From Splendidivirga corallicola (GTDB taxonomy: Bacteria > Bacteroidota > Bacteroidia > Cytophagales > Cyclobacteriaceae), in the NCBI GenBank assembly GCA_030442035.1, contig JAUJEA010000004.1:310001-374000 (forward strand): a DNA stretch of 64,000 nt, given 5' to 3'. A model generated the notes under the pieces. That model was not told the origin of the DNA. It saw nothing but the letters and a program-made list of their open reading frames with translations, and made no database searches. Every line of letters starts with the position of its first letter. The stretch's first letter is position 1. Below, in pieces: positions 9,477 to 18,586 of this stretch. The position numbers and the translations under genes are program-made.

Positions 9477-10325
9477 TCAGACTATAGCAGGGTCATCTTT
9501 TTTGATAAGTTCATAGCTCTTAAAAAGTATGATAATCTCCAGAATTTCAGCAGGGATCAAAAGGATCAATCCAAGGAAAGACAATATCACTGTGACAAAA
9601 CTTATACCTGCTATAATTTCAAAAATACCAGCAAACTTGGATAGGTTGCCAATACCATTTTTTAGTCTTATGAGTGCTACGCCAAAAATTATCTGGATGC
9701 CTCCGACGGCCACGGCTTGAGCTCCTTTTGCCATCATAAAGTCTTCAGCCACCTCATTGTATAAAACAGAACCAATGTCGTACCCGACAACAAGCAATAC
9801 CACGAATATCATGAAATAAGAACTTATTTTGAGTAAATAATTCTTGAATAAATAACCCAAAATAATGAACCCTCTTAGAAAGGCAGTGAATGAAATAAGC
9901 ACAACTGATTTAACAACAATGTAAGCACTTTTACTAATAGCCCATGTTCCATCTTCGATCCTGGCATAATCCACAACAGTTTCCAGAAAAGCGGTTATAA
10001 AATAAAGAAGTCCGGCTATCCAGGCGATGGCTAACTGATTTCTGGTCGAATGGAGACTGTATGTTTTTTCGAAATCAATCAGCAAAATGTTTTTAAACCA
10101 ATGTTTGACGGAAGCATGATTTTCCTTTTGACTAAAATCATGGATATCCTGATCCAGGGCTAATAAAATTATTTTTAATGTGGAACTTCGAGGTGTTACC
10201 TCACCGGACTCTATGCGTTGAATAGTCCTAACGCTCACATTACATAATTCTACCAGCTCTTCCTGGGTCAGGTTCTTTTCTTTTCGTAGGTCCGCAATTT
10301 TTTTTCCTAGTTCGGGCTGTTTCAT
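9477..10325 (-). CDS. XRE-family regulator with C-terminal membrane domain
   Basis: This 282-residue protein has an N-terminal helix-turn-helix (KIADLRKEKNLTQEELVELCNVSVRTIQRIESGE, residues about 8-40). About five or six transmembrane helices follow from residue 85 onward (for example AIAWIAGLLYFITAFL and ILLIPAEILEIIILF). The ATG at 10325 places the HTH at the normal distance. A frame-compatible upstream start at 10358 would add an unlikely 11 residues. Such membrane-tethered XRE proteins are common in Bacteroidota and presumably couple a membrane signal to transcription. No target is evident here; the flanking genes are single genes. Confidence 0.85.
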   Translation of the reverse strand: MKQPELGKKIADLRKEKNLTQEELVELCNVSVRTIQRIESGEVTPRSSTLKIILLALDQDIHDFSQKENHASVKHWFKNILLIDFEKTYSLHSTRNQLAIAWIAGLLYFITAFLETVVDYARIEDGTWAISKSAYIVVKSVVLISFTAFLRGFIILGYLFKNYLLKISSYFMIFVVLLVVGYDIGSVLYNEVAEDFMMAKGAQAVAVGGIQIIFGVALIRLKNGIGNLSKFAGIFEIIAGISFVTVILSFLGLILLIPAEILEIIILFKSYELIKKDDPAIV

Positions 10326-10463
10326 TGTCTTGATTTTGGACAATGTTAAATTCAACACCTAATATAAGCAAAACATTAGACCTCATTTTACCCGCCATTA
10401 ACCCGCCAATAGCATTATAGATAACGAGAGGGCAATTTTACGGATGTTCAAATCAATAGTTGA

Positions 10464-10916
10464 TCATCGATTTACTTGATAATTACCTGGTGTAAACCTG
10501 AAACATTTACCCAAACGGGTCCAGGAATTGATATGGGAAATAGCCAAAGTGAGGTTTGCAATTTCCGCTTTGGAAAAGAATTTTGTCAGGGTAGTAAAGA
10601 TATCCTCGCCAATATCATTCCCAGCTATCTGTGTAACAGCTTCAGCATATGCCAGAACGGCTTTTTCTTTTTCACTGTAAAATGGTGCTTCTCGCCAGGC
10701 TGCCAGAGAATGCAATCGAAGCTCAGTTTCTCCGATGTGAATAGCTTCTTTATGATGCATGTCAAGGCAATAGGCACAGCCATTGATTTGCGAGACCCTA
10801 TATCTGATAAGTTCCAGGAGTTTCATATCAATTTCTGCATTGTTGATATAGTTTTCCACTTTCATCATATTGGCAATAAGACCATCCGGTAATTCCTGAA
10901 ATGTGATTCGTTCCAT
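10464..10916 (-). CDS. carboxymuconolactone decarboxylase / AhpD-like protein
   Basis: This 150-residue protein has the AhpD core NGCAYCLDMHHKEAI. The CxxC pair and the following His are the redox/proton-relay residues of the alkylhydroperoxidase D family. The size fits the family, which forms all-helical oligomers. Likely roles are peroxide-linked thiol redox chemistry or an unrelated decarboxylase-like reaction. The gene stands alone between two regulators on opposite strands. It has no signal peptide and is cytoplasmic. Confidence 0.88.
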   Translation of the reverse strand: MERITFQELPDGLIANMMKVENYINNAEIDMKLLELIRYRVSQINGCAYCLDMHHKEAIHIGETELRLHSLAAWREAPFYSEKEKAVLAYAEAVTQIAGNDIGEDIFTTLTKFFSKAEIANLTLAISHINSWTRLGKCFRFTPGNYQVNR

Positions 10917-11191
10917 AATTATTTCTTTAGTTGTTGAACATTAAAAATTGATATGACAAAGTTTGGTAATGTCCATGGGATAAAAATTGAACTAGATTAA
11001 GAAATGAATGAGTATCTGGAATTAGTGCATAATTTCCTTAAGATGACCAGTATCTTCAGACCCATTTCAGTTTATATTTCAATAGTTTAGTTGCCAGAGA
11101 ATAGGAATCACAGACTAGTATAATCTTGAAAGTGGAGCACTTTATATCTGACACGGTTCACTTAACCATTAAAATTTGTTAATTTTCGTTT

Positions 11192-12238
11192 GTGTTGACA
11201 AGTGAGATCATATTGTTATTGCTAAGCGGACTAGGGGTTCTGCATGGTTTGGTCATTGCCATCTTTCTTTGGTTTTACCGTGGGGAAAAACAATTAAGTA
11301 ATAAATTACTGAGTGTTTTGCTTTTGGTCATTTCCTTTAGAGTTGGTAAATCGGTGATCCTGGAATTTGCAAAGGAGGCGGACACAAAGTTGATCTTTAC
11401 GGGTTTGGGAACGATTATGCTGATAGGACCTCTTTACCTTCTTTACGCCAGGTCTTTACAACAAAAATCCTTTAAGGTTAAACCAAAACACCTTTGGCAT
11501 TTTTTACCAGCTTTAATTGCGATTATTCTGGGTTTGCTCAGTGAGGAGCACTGGACAAGAACCTTTCCGGTGATCTTTTTCATCATCATGTTTGTGGTAT
11601 ACTATACACACTATCTGTTTTATTTCATGTTTAGTCACCACGAGTTAGAAGATTACAGAAACCAAAAAGGTTGGGATAAAGATGTTTACAATTGGCTGAA
11701 ACTACTTTTTTTCGCATTCATGTCTCTCTGGGTAGTTTATGTATTAAACCTGCTTGATGAACAAATACCTTACGTTATTGGACCCATACTGTATTCGATC
11801 ATTGTATATTCCATCACTTTCGTAGCCATACGAAAGGGATACATTTCGAACCTGAATAAAGTGAAATACAGCACTACACACGCTTCAAAGAAAGAAGTTG
11901 ATGATCTGTTTAATAAGGTTGTGACTATAATTGACAGTGAAGAACTTTTCAAGAGCACCGATATTTCATTGAAAACATTGAGCAAGAAACTGATGGTAAC
12001 ACCACAAAAATTGTCTATGACGATTAATGTAAAATCAGATTCAAACTTCAATGACTTTATTAATCATTATCGCATAAGACGGGCAAAACAATTGATGAAG
12101 GCTGCTGACCATGCACACCTTACCATTGCCTCCATTGCCTATGATTGCGGTTTTAACAGTTTAACGAGCTTCAACACTGCCTTTAAAAAACTTTCAGGAT
12201 TGACCCCCTCTGAATACCGGAGGTCGCTGAACAAATAA
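11192..12238 (+). CDS. AraC-family regulator with N-terminal membrane domain
   Basis: This 348-residue protein has about seven transmembrane helices in residues 1-215. The cytoplasmic AraC DNA-binding domain lies at the C-terminus (IRRAKQLMKAADHAHLTIASIAYDCGFNSLTSFNTAFKKLSGLTPSEYR). The start is GTG at 11192; TTG at 11195 is equally possible and no ATG is available. This architecture is a frequent Bacteroidota type of one-component membrane sensor. The downstream adenylation gene is 376 bases away in the same direction and could be a target, but that is conjecture. Confidence 0.9.
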   Translation: MLTSEIILLLLSGLGVLHGLVIAIFLWFYRGEKQLSNKLLSVLLLVISFRVGKSVILEFAKEADTKLIFTGLGTIMLIGPLYLLYARSLQQKSFKVKPKHLWHFLPALIAIILGLLSEEHWTRTFPVIFFIIMFVVYYTHYLFYFMFSHHELEDYRNQKGWDKDVYNWLKLLFFAFMSLWVVYVLNLLDEQIPYVIGPILYSIIVYSITFVAIRKGYISNLNKVKYSTTHASKKEVDDLFNKVVTIIDSEELFKSTDISLKTLSKKLMVTPQKLSMTINVKSDSNFNDFINHYRIRRAKQLMKAADHAHLTIASIAYDCGFNSLTSFNTAFKKLSGLTPSEYRRSLNK

Positions 12239-12614
12239 TTTTTTTTGAGTCGCAGATCCATTTTAAGGTTTCAGCGAGTTTAAAATTTTGTCAGGGAGCA
12301 CCTTTTTCATTGTTTAAGAGGTTGTTTTGTGATTTTTTGTAACTGTCACATTATCAGTGAAATAAATGCATTGTCTTCACCGTTATTTTTATTTCAGTAT
12401 AACAATCAGAAACATATTATTTTCGCGACTTTAATAGTACAAAATATTACATCCGGTATTGTTTAATGATTAAATGATTTTTAGAAAGTCAAGTCTGTGA
12501 ATAACTTGCTATAAATATTTTAGCCTTAAGGGATCATATAGTCAAATATTGCGTTATATGGAAGTTTTAAATATTGAGTATTATGGTCATTCATGATTTT
12601 CAATACTTTTTATT
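12239..12614. other. 376-base AT-rich gap before the adenylation gene
   Basis: No open frame, RNA gene or strong hairpin is visible. The stretch is AT-rich with many T runs. It must hold the promoter of the adenylation-carrier pair, but I cannot identify a convincing TTG / TAnnTTTG promoter. Confidence 0.5.
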
Positions 12615-14183
12615 ATGACTTATTTGCTACAACATTTGCTTAAACAGGCTGCTCGAAAATCGCCTCAGAAAGAGGTGATCATTGCAGGGGAAACCAAACT
12701 TACATATAAACAGCTTGATAAGCTTTCCAATAGATTTGCTAACCTATTGATAGCGACCGGTGTTAAGAAAGGGGATAGAGTGGGGCTTTACATGCCTAAA
12801 AATATTCCGGCTGTTATTGGCGTTTTTGGAATTCTTAAGGCAGGTGCCGCATATGTACCATTGGATATTAATGCACCCTCAGCACGCATTGCTTTTTTTA
12901 TTCAAAATTGTGAAATGACACACCTTATGGTTTCTTCTTCCAAAAAAGAAATCATGGACGAGGTGTTTAAAGAGAATACAAGCCTGGATACTGTAATTTT
13001 ATCCGATGATTTTACCGATATCCCATCTGAATGGCCGGCTCATATCCATGATTGGAATAAAGTAATGCAGAGCCATGATAAGAATCCAAATGTCAGGAAC
13101 ATAGATACTGATCTCGCTTACATTTTATATACTTCCGGGTCAACTGGTGTTCCAAAAGGTGTAATGACCTCTCATCATAATTCGTTGGCTTTCATCAACA
13201 GTATGAGCGAATTGTTTAAGATCCTTCCTGAAGATAAAGTTGCCAATCCTGCACCATTGAAATTTGGAATTTCCATTTTTGACATTTTTGTCACCATTAA
13301 GGAAGGTGCCACAATGGTCATCATTCCTGATTTACTGACCACCTTTCCATGTCAGCTGGCTGACTGGATGCATGAAAATGAAATTTCCATATGGTTTTCG
13401 GTTCCATTCGTCCTGTCAAGGTTAGTATTAGATGGCCAAATTGATCGATATAACTTTGATCATTTAAGAGCGGTATTTTTTGCAGGTGAAGTTTTTCCTG
13501 CTAAATACCTTAGACAGCTCATGAATCTATGGCCCTCTGTAACTTATTTTAACATTTATGGAACTACAGAAACTAATGTGATCACTGGCTATGAAGTGGA
13601 GCCGTTGGATGAAGATCATATAAAACCAATACCCATTGGAAAAGCCATCTCAAACCTGGAAGCATTCCTGATCGATGAGCGAGGAAATTTAATCGATAGA
13701 CCCGGAGAATCAGGTGAGCTATGTGTCAGAGGTGCTGCTGTGGCTCAGGGATATTGGGCTAATGAAGCCAAAACAAAAGAGAATTTTATTGAGAACCCTC
13801 TGGATCCTCATAGCAAGGACCTGGTTTATAAAACAGGGGATGTAGTAGTACTGGATGAGAAAGGCAGGTTTCATTATACCGGTAGGAGGGATCATATGAT
13901 CAAAAGCCGTGGATATAGGATTGAGATAGGTGAGATTGAAGCTGCTCTATATAGTCATAAATCCATTAAAGAAGCAGCTGTTGTTGGAATCCCGGATGAA
14001 TTGGCAGGACACAAGATCAAAGCATTTGTAACACTTCATGACAAACGGTCGCTTGAGCCGGTTGAATTACAAAAGTTTTGTACACAACAAATTCCCAGAT
14101 ATATGGTGCCGGAAAGTATTGAATTTCTGGAGGCACTGCCCAAAACTTCGACAGGAAAAATTGATAAGACAGCATTAACATAA
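12615..14183 (+). CDS. stand-alone amino-acid-type adenylation enzyme (NRPS A-domain like)
   Basis: This 522-residue ATP-dependent adenylating enzyme has all core motifs: A3 LAYILYTSGSTGVPKG, A5 NIYGTTETN, A7 YKTGDVV, A8 GRRDHMIKSRGYRIEIGEIEA and A10 LPKTSTGKIDK. It has no condensation or thioesterase domain. The carrier protein gene follows after 9 bases, so the enzyme should load its acyl product onto that partner. In the A4 segment (LKFGISIFDIF) the residue aligned with the amino-group-binding Asp235 of PheA is Gly218. An eye alignment gives the pocket G-I-F-F-F-A-I-V-I-K. The substrate may therefore not be an ordinary alpha-amino acid. DltA-like and prolyl-AMP-ligase-like enzymes share the two-protein arrangement. 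Confidence 0.9.
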   Translation: MTYLLQHLLKQAARKSPQKEVIIAGETKLTYKQLDKLSNRFANLLIATGVKKGDRVGLYMPKNIPAVIGVFGILKAGAAYVPLDINAPSARIAFFIQNCEMTHLMVSSSKKEIMDEVFKENTSLDTVILSDDFTDIPSEWPAHIHDWNKVMQSHDKNPNVRNIDTDLAYILYTSGSTGVPKGVMTSHHNSLAFINSMSELFKILPEDKVANPAPLKFGISIFDIFVTIKEGATMVIIPDLLTTFPCQLADWMHENEISIWFSVPFVLSRLVLDGQIDRYNFDHLRAVFFAGEVFPAKYLRQLMNLWPSVTYFNIYGTTETNVITGYEVEPLDEDHIKPIPIGKAISNLEAFLIDERGNLIDRPGESGELCVRGAAVAQGYWANEAKTKENFIENPLDPHSKDLVYKTGDVVVLDEKGRFHYTGRRDHMIKSRGYRIEIGEIEAALYSHKSIKEAAVVGIPDELAGHKIKAFVTLHDKRSLEPVELQKFCTQQIPRYMVPESIEFLEALPKTSTGKIDKTALT

Positions 14184-14192
14184 GAAACCAAC

Positions 14193-14450
14193 ATGGAATC
14201 GACCCGCGATAAAATTAAAAAATACATTATCAATAAGATAATGTTCGAGAGTGATGAATCATTGCTAGGTTGCTCCGAATCTTTACTGGAAAAAGGAATC
14301 GTAGATTCATTGGCCATAGTAAATTTGGTAAGCTTTGTGGAGAATGAGTTCGATGTTAAAATCTCCAATGATGATATTACCATTCAGAACTTTGAATCCG
14401 TTGAAGCCATTTCGAACCTCGTAGAGAAGTCCCTTCAGCAACAGGATTGA
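14193..14450 (+). CDS. acyl/peptidyl carrier protein
   Basis: This 85-residue four-helix carrier has the phosphopantetheine attachment motif GIVDSLAI, with Ser39 as the modified residue. It starts 9 bases after the adenylation gene and is surely co-transcribed with it. Length and motif fit stand-alone ACP/PCP/DltC-type carriers. No phosphopantetheinyl transferase, dehydrogenase or release enzyme is adjacent, so the fate of the loaded acyl group is unknown. Confidence 0.9.
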   Translation: MESTRDKIKKYIINKIMFESDESLLGCSESLLEKGIVDSLAIVNLVSFVENEFDVKISNDDITIQNFESVEAISNLVEKSLQQQD

Positions 14451-14525
14451 TTTTATTTTAAGTTACCAAACATGCTCAATTTTCATGAAATTAAGGATAG
14501 AGGGACATTTATTTCTTGGTGTGGC

Positions 14526-14933
14526 TTAAGGGAAATTTTTTTCCATGATCACATATTTTAAGCCGCCTTTTACAAATCTTTGATTGGTTTCTTTCATGCC
14601 AAATTTTTCATAAAAAACAGACCTCTCTTCCCTGGCATTGCACCAAATACGATCAATATTCAAGTCTTGTACTTTGTCCATAACAAACCGAAGTAGTATT
14701 GTTCCATAACCTTTTCCTTGCTCTCCCTTAGCGGTTGCAAACTTTCTGAATTGTGCGCTATTATCTTTGATAAAAAGAGAGACCACAGAGATCAATTTAT
14801 CATGGTCGGTAAGACCAAAATGAATGCCCTGGTCATCTTCCACTAGCCTGACATAATCAAGATTTTCATTTGGCCACATTACCTCTCTTCTCAACTTCCA
14901 GGTATCTTCAGCTTTGATTTCTTTTATCAGCAT
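14526..14933 (-). CDS. GNAT-family N-acetyltransferase
   Basis: This 135-residue protein carries the acetyl-CoA pyrophosphate-binding loop EQGKGYGTILLRFVM (Q-x-x-G-x-G type). It ends with the FYEKFGM segment that is typical of the GNAT fold. It is convergent with the carrier protein gene, and its substrate is unknown. A role in modifying the adenylation product is possible but not indicated by strand or spacing. Confidence 0.85.
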   Translation of the reverse strand: MLIKEIKAEDTWKLRREVMWPNENLDYVRLVEDDQGIHFGLTDHDKLISVVSLFIKDNSAQFRKFATAKGEQGKGYGTILLRFVMDKVQDLNIDRIWCNAREERSVFYEKFGMKETNQRFVKGGLKYVIMEKNFP

Positions 14934-14991
14934 TTAATTGGGTCGTTCTTTCTCAAAAGTGCCAATCTGAGTGATTGGTTTTATTGCCTGG

Positions 14992-15462
14992 TTACTGAGT
15001 TTTTCTGTATTCATTAACAATCCAAAAAATTGTGTAAGCATGATGACTTTCGTGCAAAAGAAAAAAGTGGCACCATCCCGGAATATTCATCTGCCCAAGT
15101 TTGGGATGTGTACCGGTATTGGTAAGTTGATAGTCCTTTAAGCCTAAAATAAACTCAGCAATTTCCTTTCTCTTTTCTTTACTCTCTTCAATAATTAAGG
15201 ATGTGTTTTTGGACTCCCATATTGTAAACTCTTCATCCATTTCTGCTTTATATCTACCAAATGCCGGGTTATCACCTTTTAAAATCTCATGAACTCTATG
15301 CAGAAATATTTCCTGATAGCGTCCAAGATGAGCAAGGTTTTCGTGGATTGACCATTTGTCTGCACGATGCCTTGTATTTAGGAAATTCTTATCCTGATCG
15401 CTTACGAACAGCTCAATTTCCTTGTATTGGTTACGTAATTTGTATTTTATGATCTCTTCCAT
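14992..15462 (-). CDS. DinB-like four-helix metal protein
   Basis: This 156-residue protein, starting at MEEIIKYKLRNQ, fits the DinB/YfiT-like fold. Metal-binding histidines are visible in HENLAHLGRYQEIF and HFFLLHESHHAYTIFW. An upstream start at 15570 would add 36 residues with no family resemblance, so it is not used. Members bind a divalent metal and some are thiol-dependent transferases; the true function here is unknown. It is transcribed in the same direction as the GNAT gene, 58 bases upstream of it. Confidence 0.8.
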   Translation of the reverse strand: MEEIIKYKLRNQYKEIELFVSDQDKNFLNTRHRADKWSIHENLAHLGRYQEIFLHRVHEILKGDNPAFGRYKAEMDEEFTIWESKNTSLIIEESKEKRKEIAEFILGLKDYQLTNTGTHPKLGQMNIPGWCHFFLLHESHHAYTIFWIVNEYRKTQ

Positions 15463-15748
15463 TTTAGTATTCCAGGAATGGATAGTGGTAAGCATAACCA
15501 TCGGGTTAAAACCTATGGGCAATTTACCAAATATATGCGCATTAAAATGCAAGTTTGATAGTCTTGTCAAGTTTTAGAATTATGGCGCCCGGATTAATTC
15601 TTTTAAGATGGTGATCGATCTGGAAATACTTTTGTATTGTTAGGGTTGACTATCAGGGGTCAATTTGGTTTTTGTGGTTTTTATATTGAACAAAAGCAAG
15701 ATCCATTGATTCGGATAGCTTATATAACCAATCACCAAATAAATTAAA

Positions 15749-16615
15749 ATGCTACAGAGGAATACAATTATTTTAACCGTCTTCATGACTTTCATCGCCT
15801 TTTCAGGTAGTGCGCAGTACAATACCGAATTCGATGAACTGGTTTGGCAAGAGGAGTTTGATTATCAAGGACATCCTAATCCTGCGTTCTGGACATATGA
15901 AGAGGGATTTGTCAGAAATAAAGAAGAGCAGTACTATACGAGACGAAACAAAAAGAACGTCAGGGTGGAAGATGGTTATTTGATTATTGAGGCTATTCAG
16001 GATGAAAAGCCAAAGAAGGTAGCCAGGCGGGGAACAAAACACCTCTCTCCTCGATTGCATAATCGATATAAGTATACGAAGGTAAAACCAAAAATCACTT
16101 CCGGAAGTATTAATACGCTTGGAAAAGTAAATTTTCAATATGGAAGGATAGAGGTACGGGCGAAAATACCTACGGGGATTGGCTCATGGCCTGCCATTTG
16201 GACTTTAGGTGCGGATATTGGTGAAGTAGGTTATCCTCAGTGCGGAGAAATTGATATTATGGAGAATATAGGTTATGAACCTAATAACATATACGGTACC
16301 GTTCACACACCAGGATCCAAAATTGATGCAAACAAAGTGCCCAGATATGAAGTGTTTAAATTGAAAAAACCATGGGAAGATTTTCACACCTATGCCATAG
16401 AATGGTATGAAGACCGTATTGACTTTTTCGTTGATGAAAAGAAATACTTCACCTATCATAAATACAAAGAACATCCGGAATACTGGCGCTTTGACAAAGC
16501 GCATTACCTATTATTGAACCTGGCCGTGGGTGGATCCTGGGGTGGAGCAAAAGGTGTTGATAATAAGATATTCCCGTTAAAATATTATGTTGATTATGTC
16601 CGTTACTATCGATAA
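15749..16615 (+). CDS. GH16 endo-beta-glucanase / laminarinase-like, secreted
   Basis: This 288-residue enzyme has a Sec signal ending in SGSAQ and a single GH16 jelly-roll domain. The catalytic motif is GEIDIMENIG, in which the first Glu is nucleophile and the second the acid/base (ExDxxE type). The preceding IGSWPAIWTLG and the late LLLNLAVGGSWGG are standard GH16 strands. GH16 covers laminarinases, lichenases, agarases and carrageenases; the unbroken EIDIME motif favours a beta-1,3 or beta-1,3-1,4 glucanase. It stands alone, without a transporter or regulator next to it. Confidence 0.93.
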   Translation: MLQRNTIILTVFMTFIAFSGSAQYNTEFDELVWQEEFDYQGHPNPAFWTYEEGFVRNKEEQYYTRRNKKNVRVEDGYLIIEAIQDEKPKKVARRGTKHLSPRLHNRYKYTKVKPKITSGSINTLGKVNFQYGRIEVRAKIPTGIGSWPAIWTLGADIGEVGYPQCGEIDIMENIGYEPNNIYGTVHTPGSKIDANKVPRYEVFKLKKPWEDFHTYAIEWYEDRIDFFVDEKKYFTYHKYKEHPEYWRFDKAHYLLLNLAVGGSWGGAKGVDNKIFPLKYYVDYVRYYR

Positions 16616-16880
16616 CAGATATTACGAGCGCCTTGCGTAGTGTAGCCTCAATTTGCCTGGAGAAGAGTCAATCGTGGTATTGTTTTTATATGGTACTTGA
16701 AAAATTAGTAAGGGAAACTAAAGTTTAACATCTTTTTTTGATGGAACTATTGTCAATGGCACAAGCATATCGTAAATTTCAGATGTGTGTGTTTATGATC
16801 ATTAACCAAGGCGTAGGAAATTGGAATTCCTCCCAATCAGGATCATCTAACCTGTCTATTCTTGGAAATAAAATTAATGG

Positions 16881-18533
16881 ATGAATTTTATTAAACAGTC
16901 CCTCAAGGGTTTGGTTGCTGTCATCGTTTATGGAACCATCGTCTGGGTGATGATAAGATATGATTCAAACATCATTTCAATATTTTCTTTACCGGAATGG
17001 CTCTTTGATCTAATGAAATACACCATCATATTGGCTTTTCCCATTATTGTTTTCACATCATTCACCTCAGCAAGAACGGCTCGGAGAATCTCCCGAGAGA
17101 TAAGAGATGCCGAATCCAGAGAAGCGTTAAACAAACCACTGGATAAATCTTTAGCTATTCTGCCGTTAGAGAATTATAGCACAGATGGTGATTTGGAATA
17201 TTTCACACAGGGCCTGGCAGAAGATCTGATCAATAGTTTGTCCAGAATAAAGGATCTTAATGTGGTATCCAGAAATTCAACTATTGGCTTCAAGAAGGTC
17301 TTGGATATTCATGATATTGTTCAGAAAGTTTCTTTAAAAAATGTTTTGGAGGGAAATATCACCCGGGATCATGACCGGGTTAAACTGGCGGTTCAACTTA
17401 AAAACCTAACAGATAAGGAAGTTATTTGGTCCGAAGTTTACCACAATGCTATTAATGATATTTTTGCTGTTCAACATTCCGTTGTAAAAAATGTTATCGA
17501 GAAGCTGAATGTCGAACTTGACGAAAATGAAAAGGAGCTTTTTAGCCAACCTACCAGAGAAAGTGCTGAAGCTTATGATTCTTTTTTGAAGGGAAGGCAC
17601 CACTTCAACCAGAGAGAAGAGGGCCTGATGACAGGTGCGGAGCATTATCGGGAGGCGATCGCCATTGATGAGACTCACGGTCGTGCGCATGCAGGTTTAT
17701 CATGTTGTTATAATTTAATGGGCTTTTATGATTTTAGAGCTCCTCATGAAGTTTACCCGAGGGCCAAAACTGCCGCTTTGAAGGCGATAGAAATAGACCC
17801 CAATATCGCGGAGGCACATACTTCCCTGGCTTTCACGCACATGTTATATGAATGGGACTGGGAGAAGGCAGAAATCGAATTTTTGAAAGGACTGGAATTG
17901 AATCCCGGCTTTGCTTTGACACATCATTGGTATGCGGAGTATTTAATGGCAATGGGAAGATTTGACGAGGCTAACAAGCAAGTTCGTAAAGCACAAAAAA
18001 ATGATCCATTGGGTTTGATCATCAGTACTTTGATCGGTATGAATTTTTACCTTCGTCGCCAGTACGATGAGTCCATTGCAGAATGTTTGAAAACACTCCA
18101 TATGGATGAGGATTTCCTGCCTGTATACATATGGTTAGGTGTGGCCTATGAACAAAAAGAGATGTATACCGAGGCCATTGATATTTTACAAAAAGGGAGA
18201 AAACTTTCCAATGAGCGAGCCAAAATAACCTCTCTGTTAGCACATACTTATGCATTAGCCGGGGAAAGGGGAGAAGCTGAGACTTTGTTACAAGAATTAA
18301 TCAGCAAAGCAGATCAGAGCTATGTGTCATCCTTTGATATTGCCAGGATCTATAAAGGACTGGGGGATAAAAAAAGAACTTATGAATGGCTGAATAAGGC
18401 CCTGGATGAAAGAGCTGCCTGGCTCGTTTGGCTTAATGTAAACCCATCTTTCGATGAATTAAGAGACGATATGGAATTTAAGGAACTGCTGAAGAACATC
18501 AATTTGACTAATCCGGTGAAGAGAAGTTCTTAA
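16881..18533 (+). CDS. membrane-anchored TolB-N-like / TPR protein
   Basis: This 550-residue protein begins with two transmembrane stretches (LVAVIVYGTIVWVMIRY and IILAFPIIVFTSFTSA). A TolB-N/FlgO-like domain follows (SLAILPLENYSTDGDLEYFTQGLAEDLINSL, residues about 92-215). At least seven tetratricopeptide repeats run to the C-terminus. The same layout is attached to adenylate cyclase or winged-helix domains in many bacteria, but here no such domain is present; the N-terminal part is only the membrane anchor. It probably acts as a scaffold or sensor at the inner membrane. It is convergent with ada. Confidence 0.8.
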   Translation: MNFIKQSLKGLVAVIVYGTIVWVMIRYDSNIISIFSLPEWLFDLMKYTIILAFPIIVFTSFTSARTARRISREIRDAESREALNKPLDKSLAILPLENYSTDGDLEYFTQGLAEDLINSLSRIKDLNVVSRNSTIGFKKVLDIHDIVQKVSLKNVLEGNITRDHDRVKLAVQLKNLTDKEVIWSEVYHNAINDIFAVQHSVVKNVIEKLNVELDENEKELFSQPTRESAEAYDSFLKGRHHFNQREEGLMTGAEHYREAIAIDETHGRAHAGLSCCYNLMGFYDFRAPHEVYPRAKTAALKAIEIDPNIAEAHTSLAFTHMLYEWDWEKAEIEFLKGLELNPGFALTHHWYAEYLMAMGRFDEANKQVRKAQKNDPLGLIISTLIGMNFYLRRQYDESIAECLKTLHMDEDFLPVYIWLGVAYEQKEMYTEAIDILQKGRKLSNERAKITSLLAHTYALAGERGEAETLLQELISKADQSYVSSFDIARIYKGLGDKKRTYEWLNKALDERAAWLVWLNVNPSFDELRDDMEFKELLKNINLTNPVKRSS

Positions 18534-18586
18534 GGTTAGTACCTTATAGTACCTTATGTCCCCCGAGTTTATAATAAGATCTGTTT

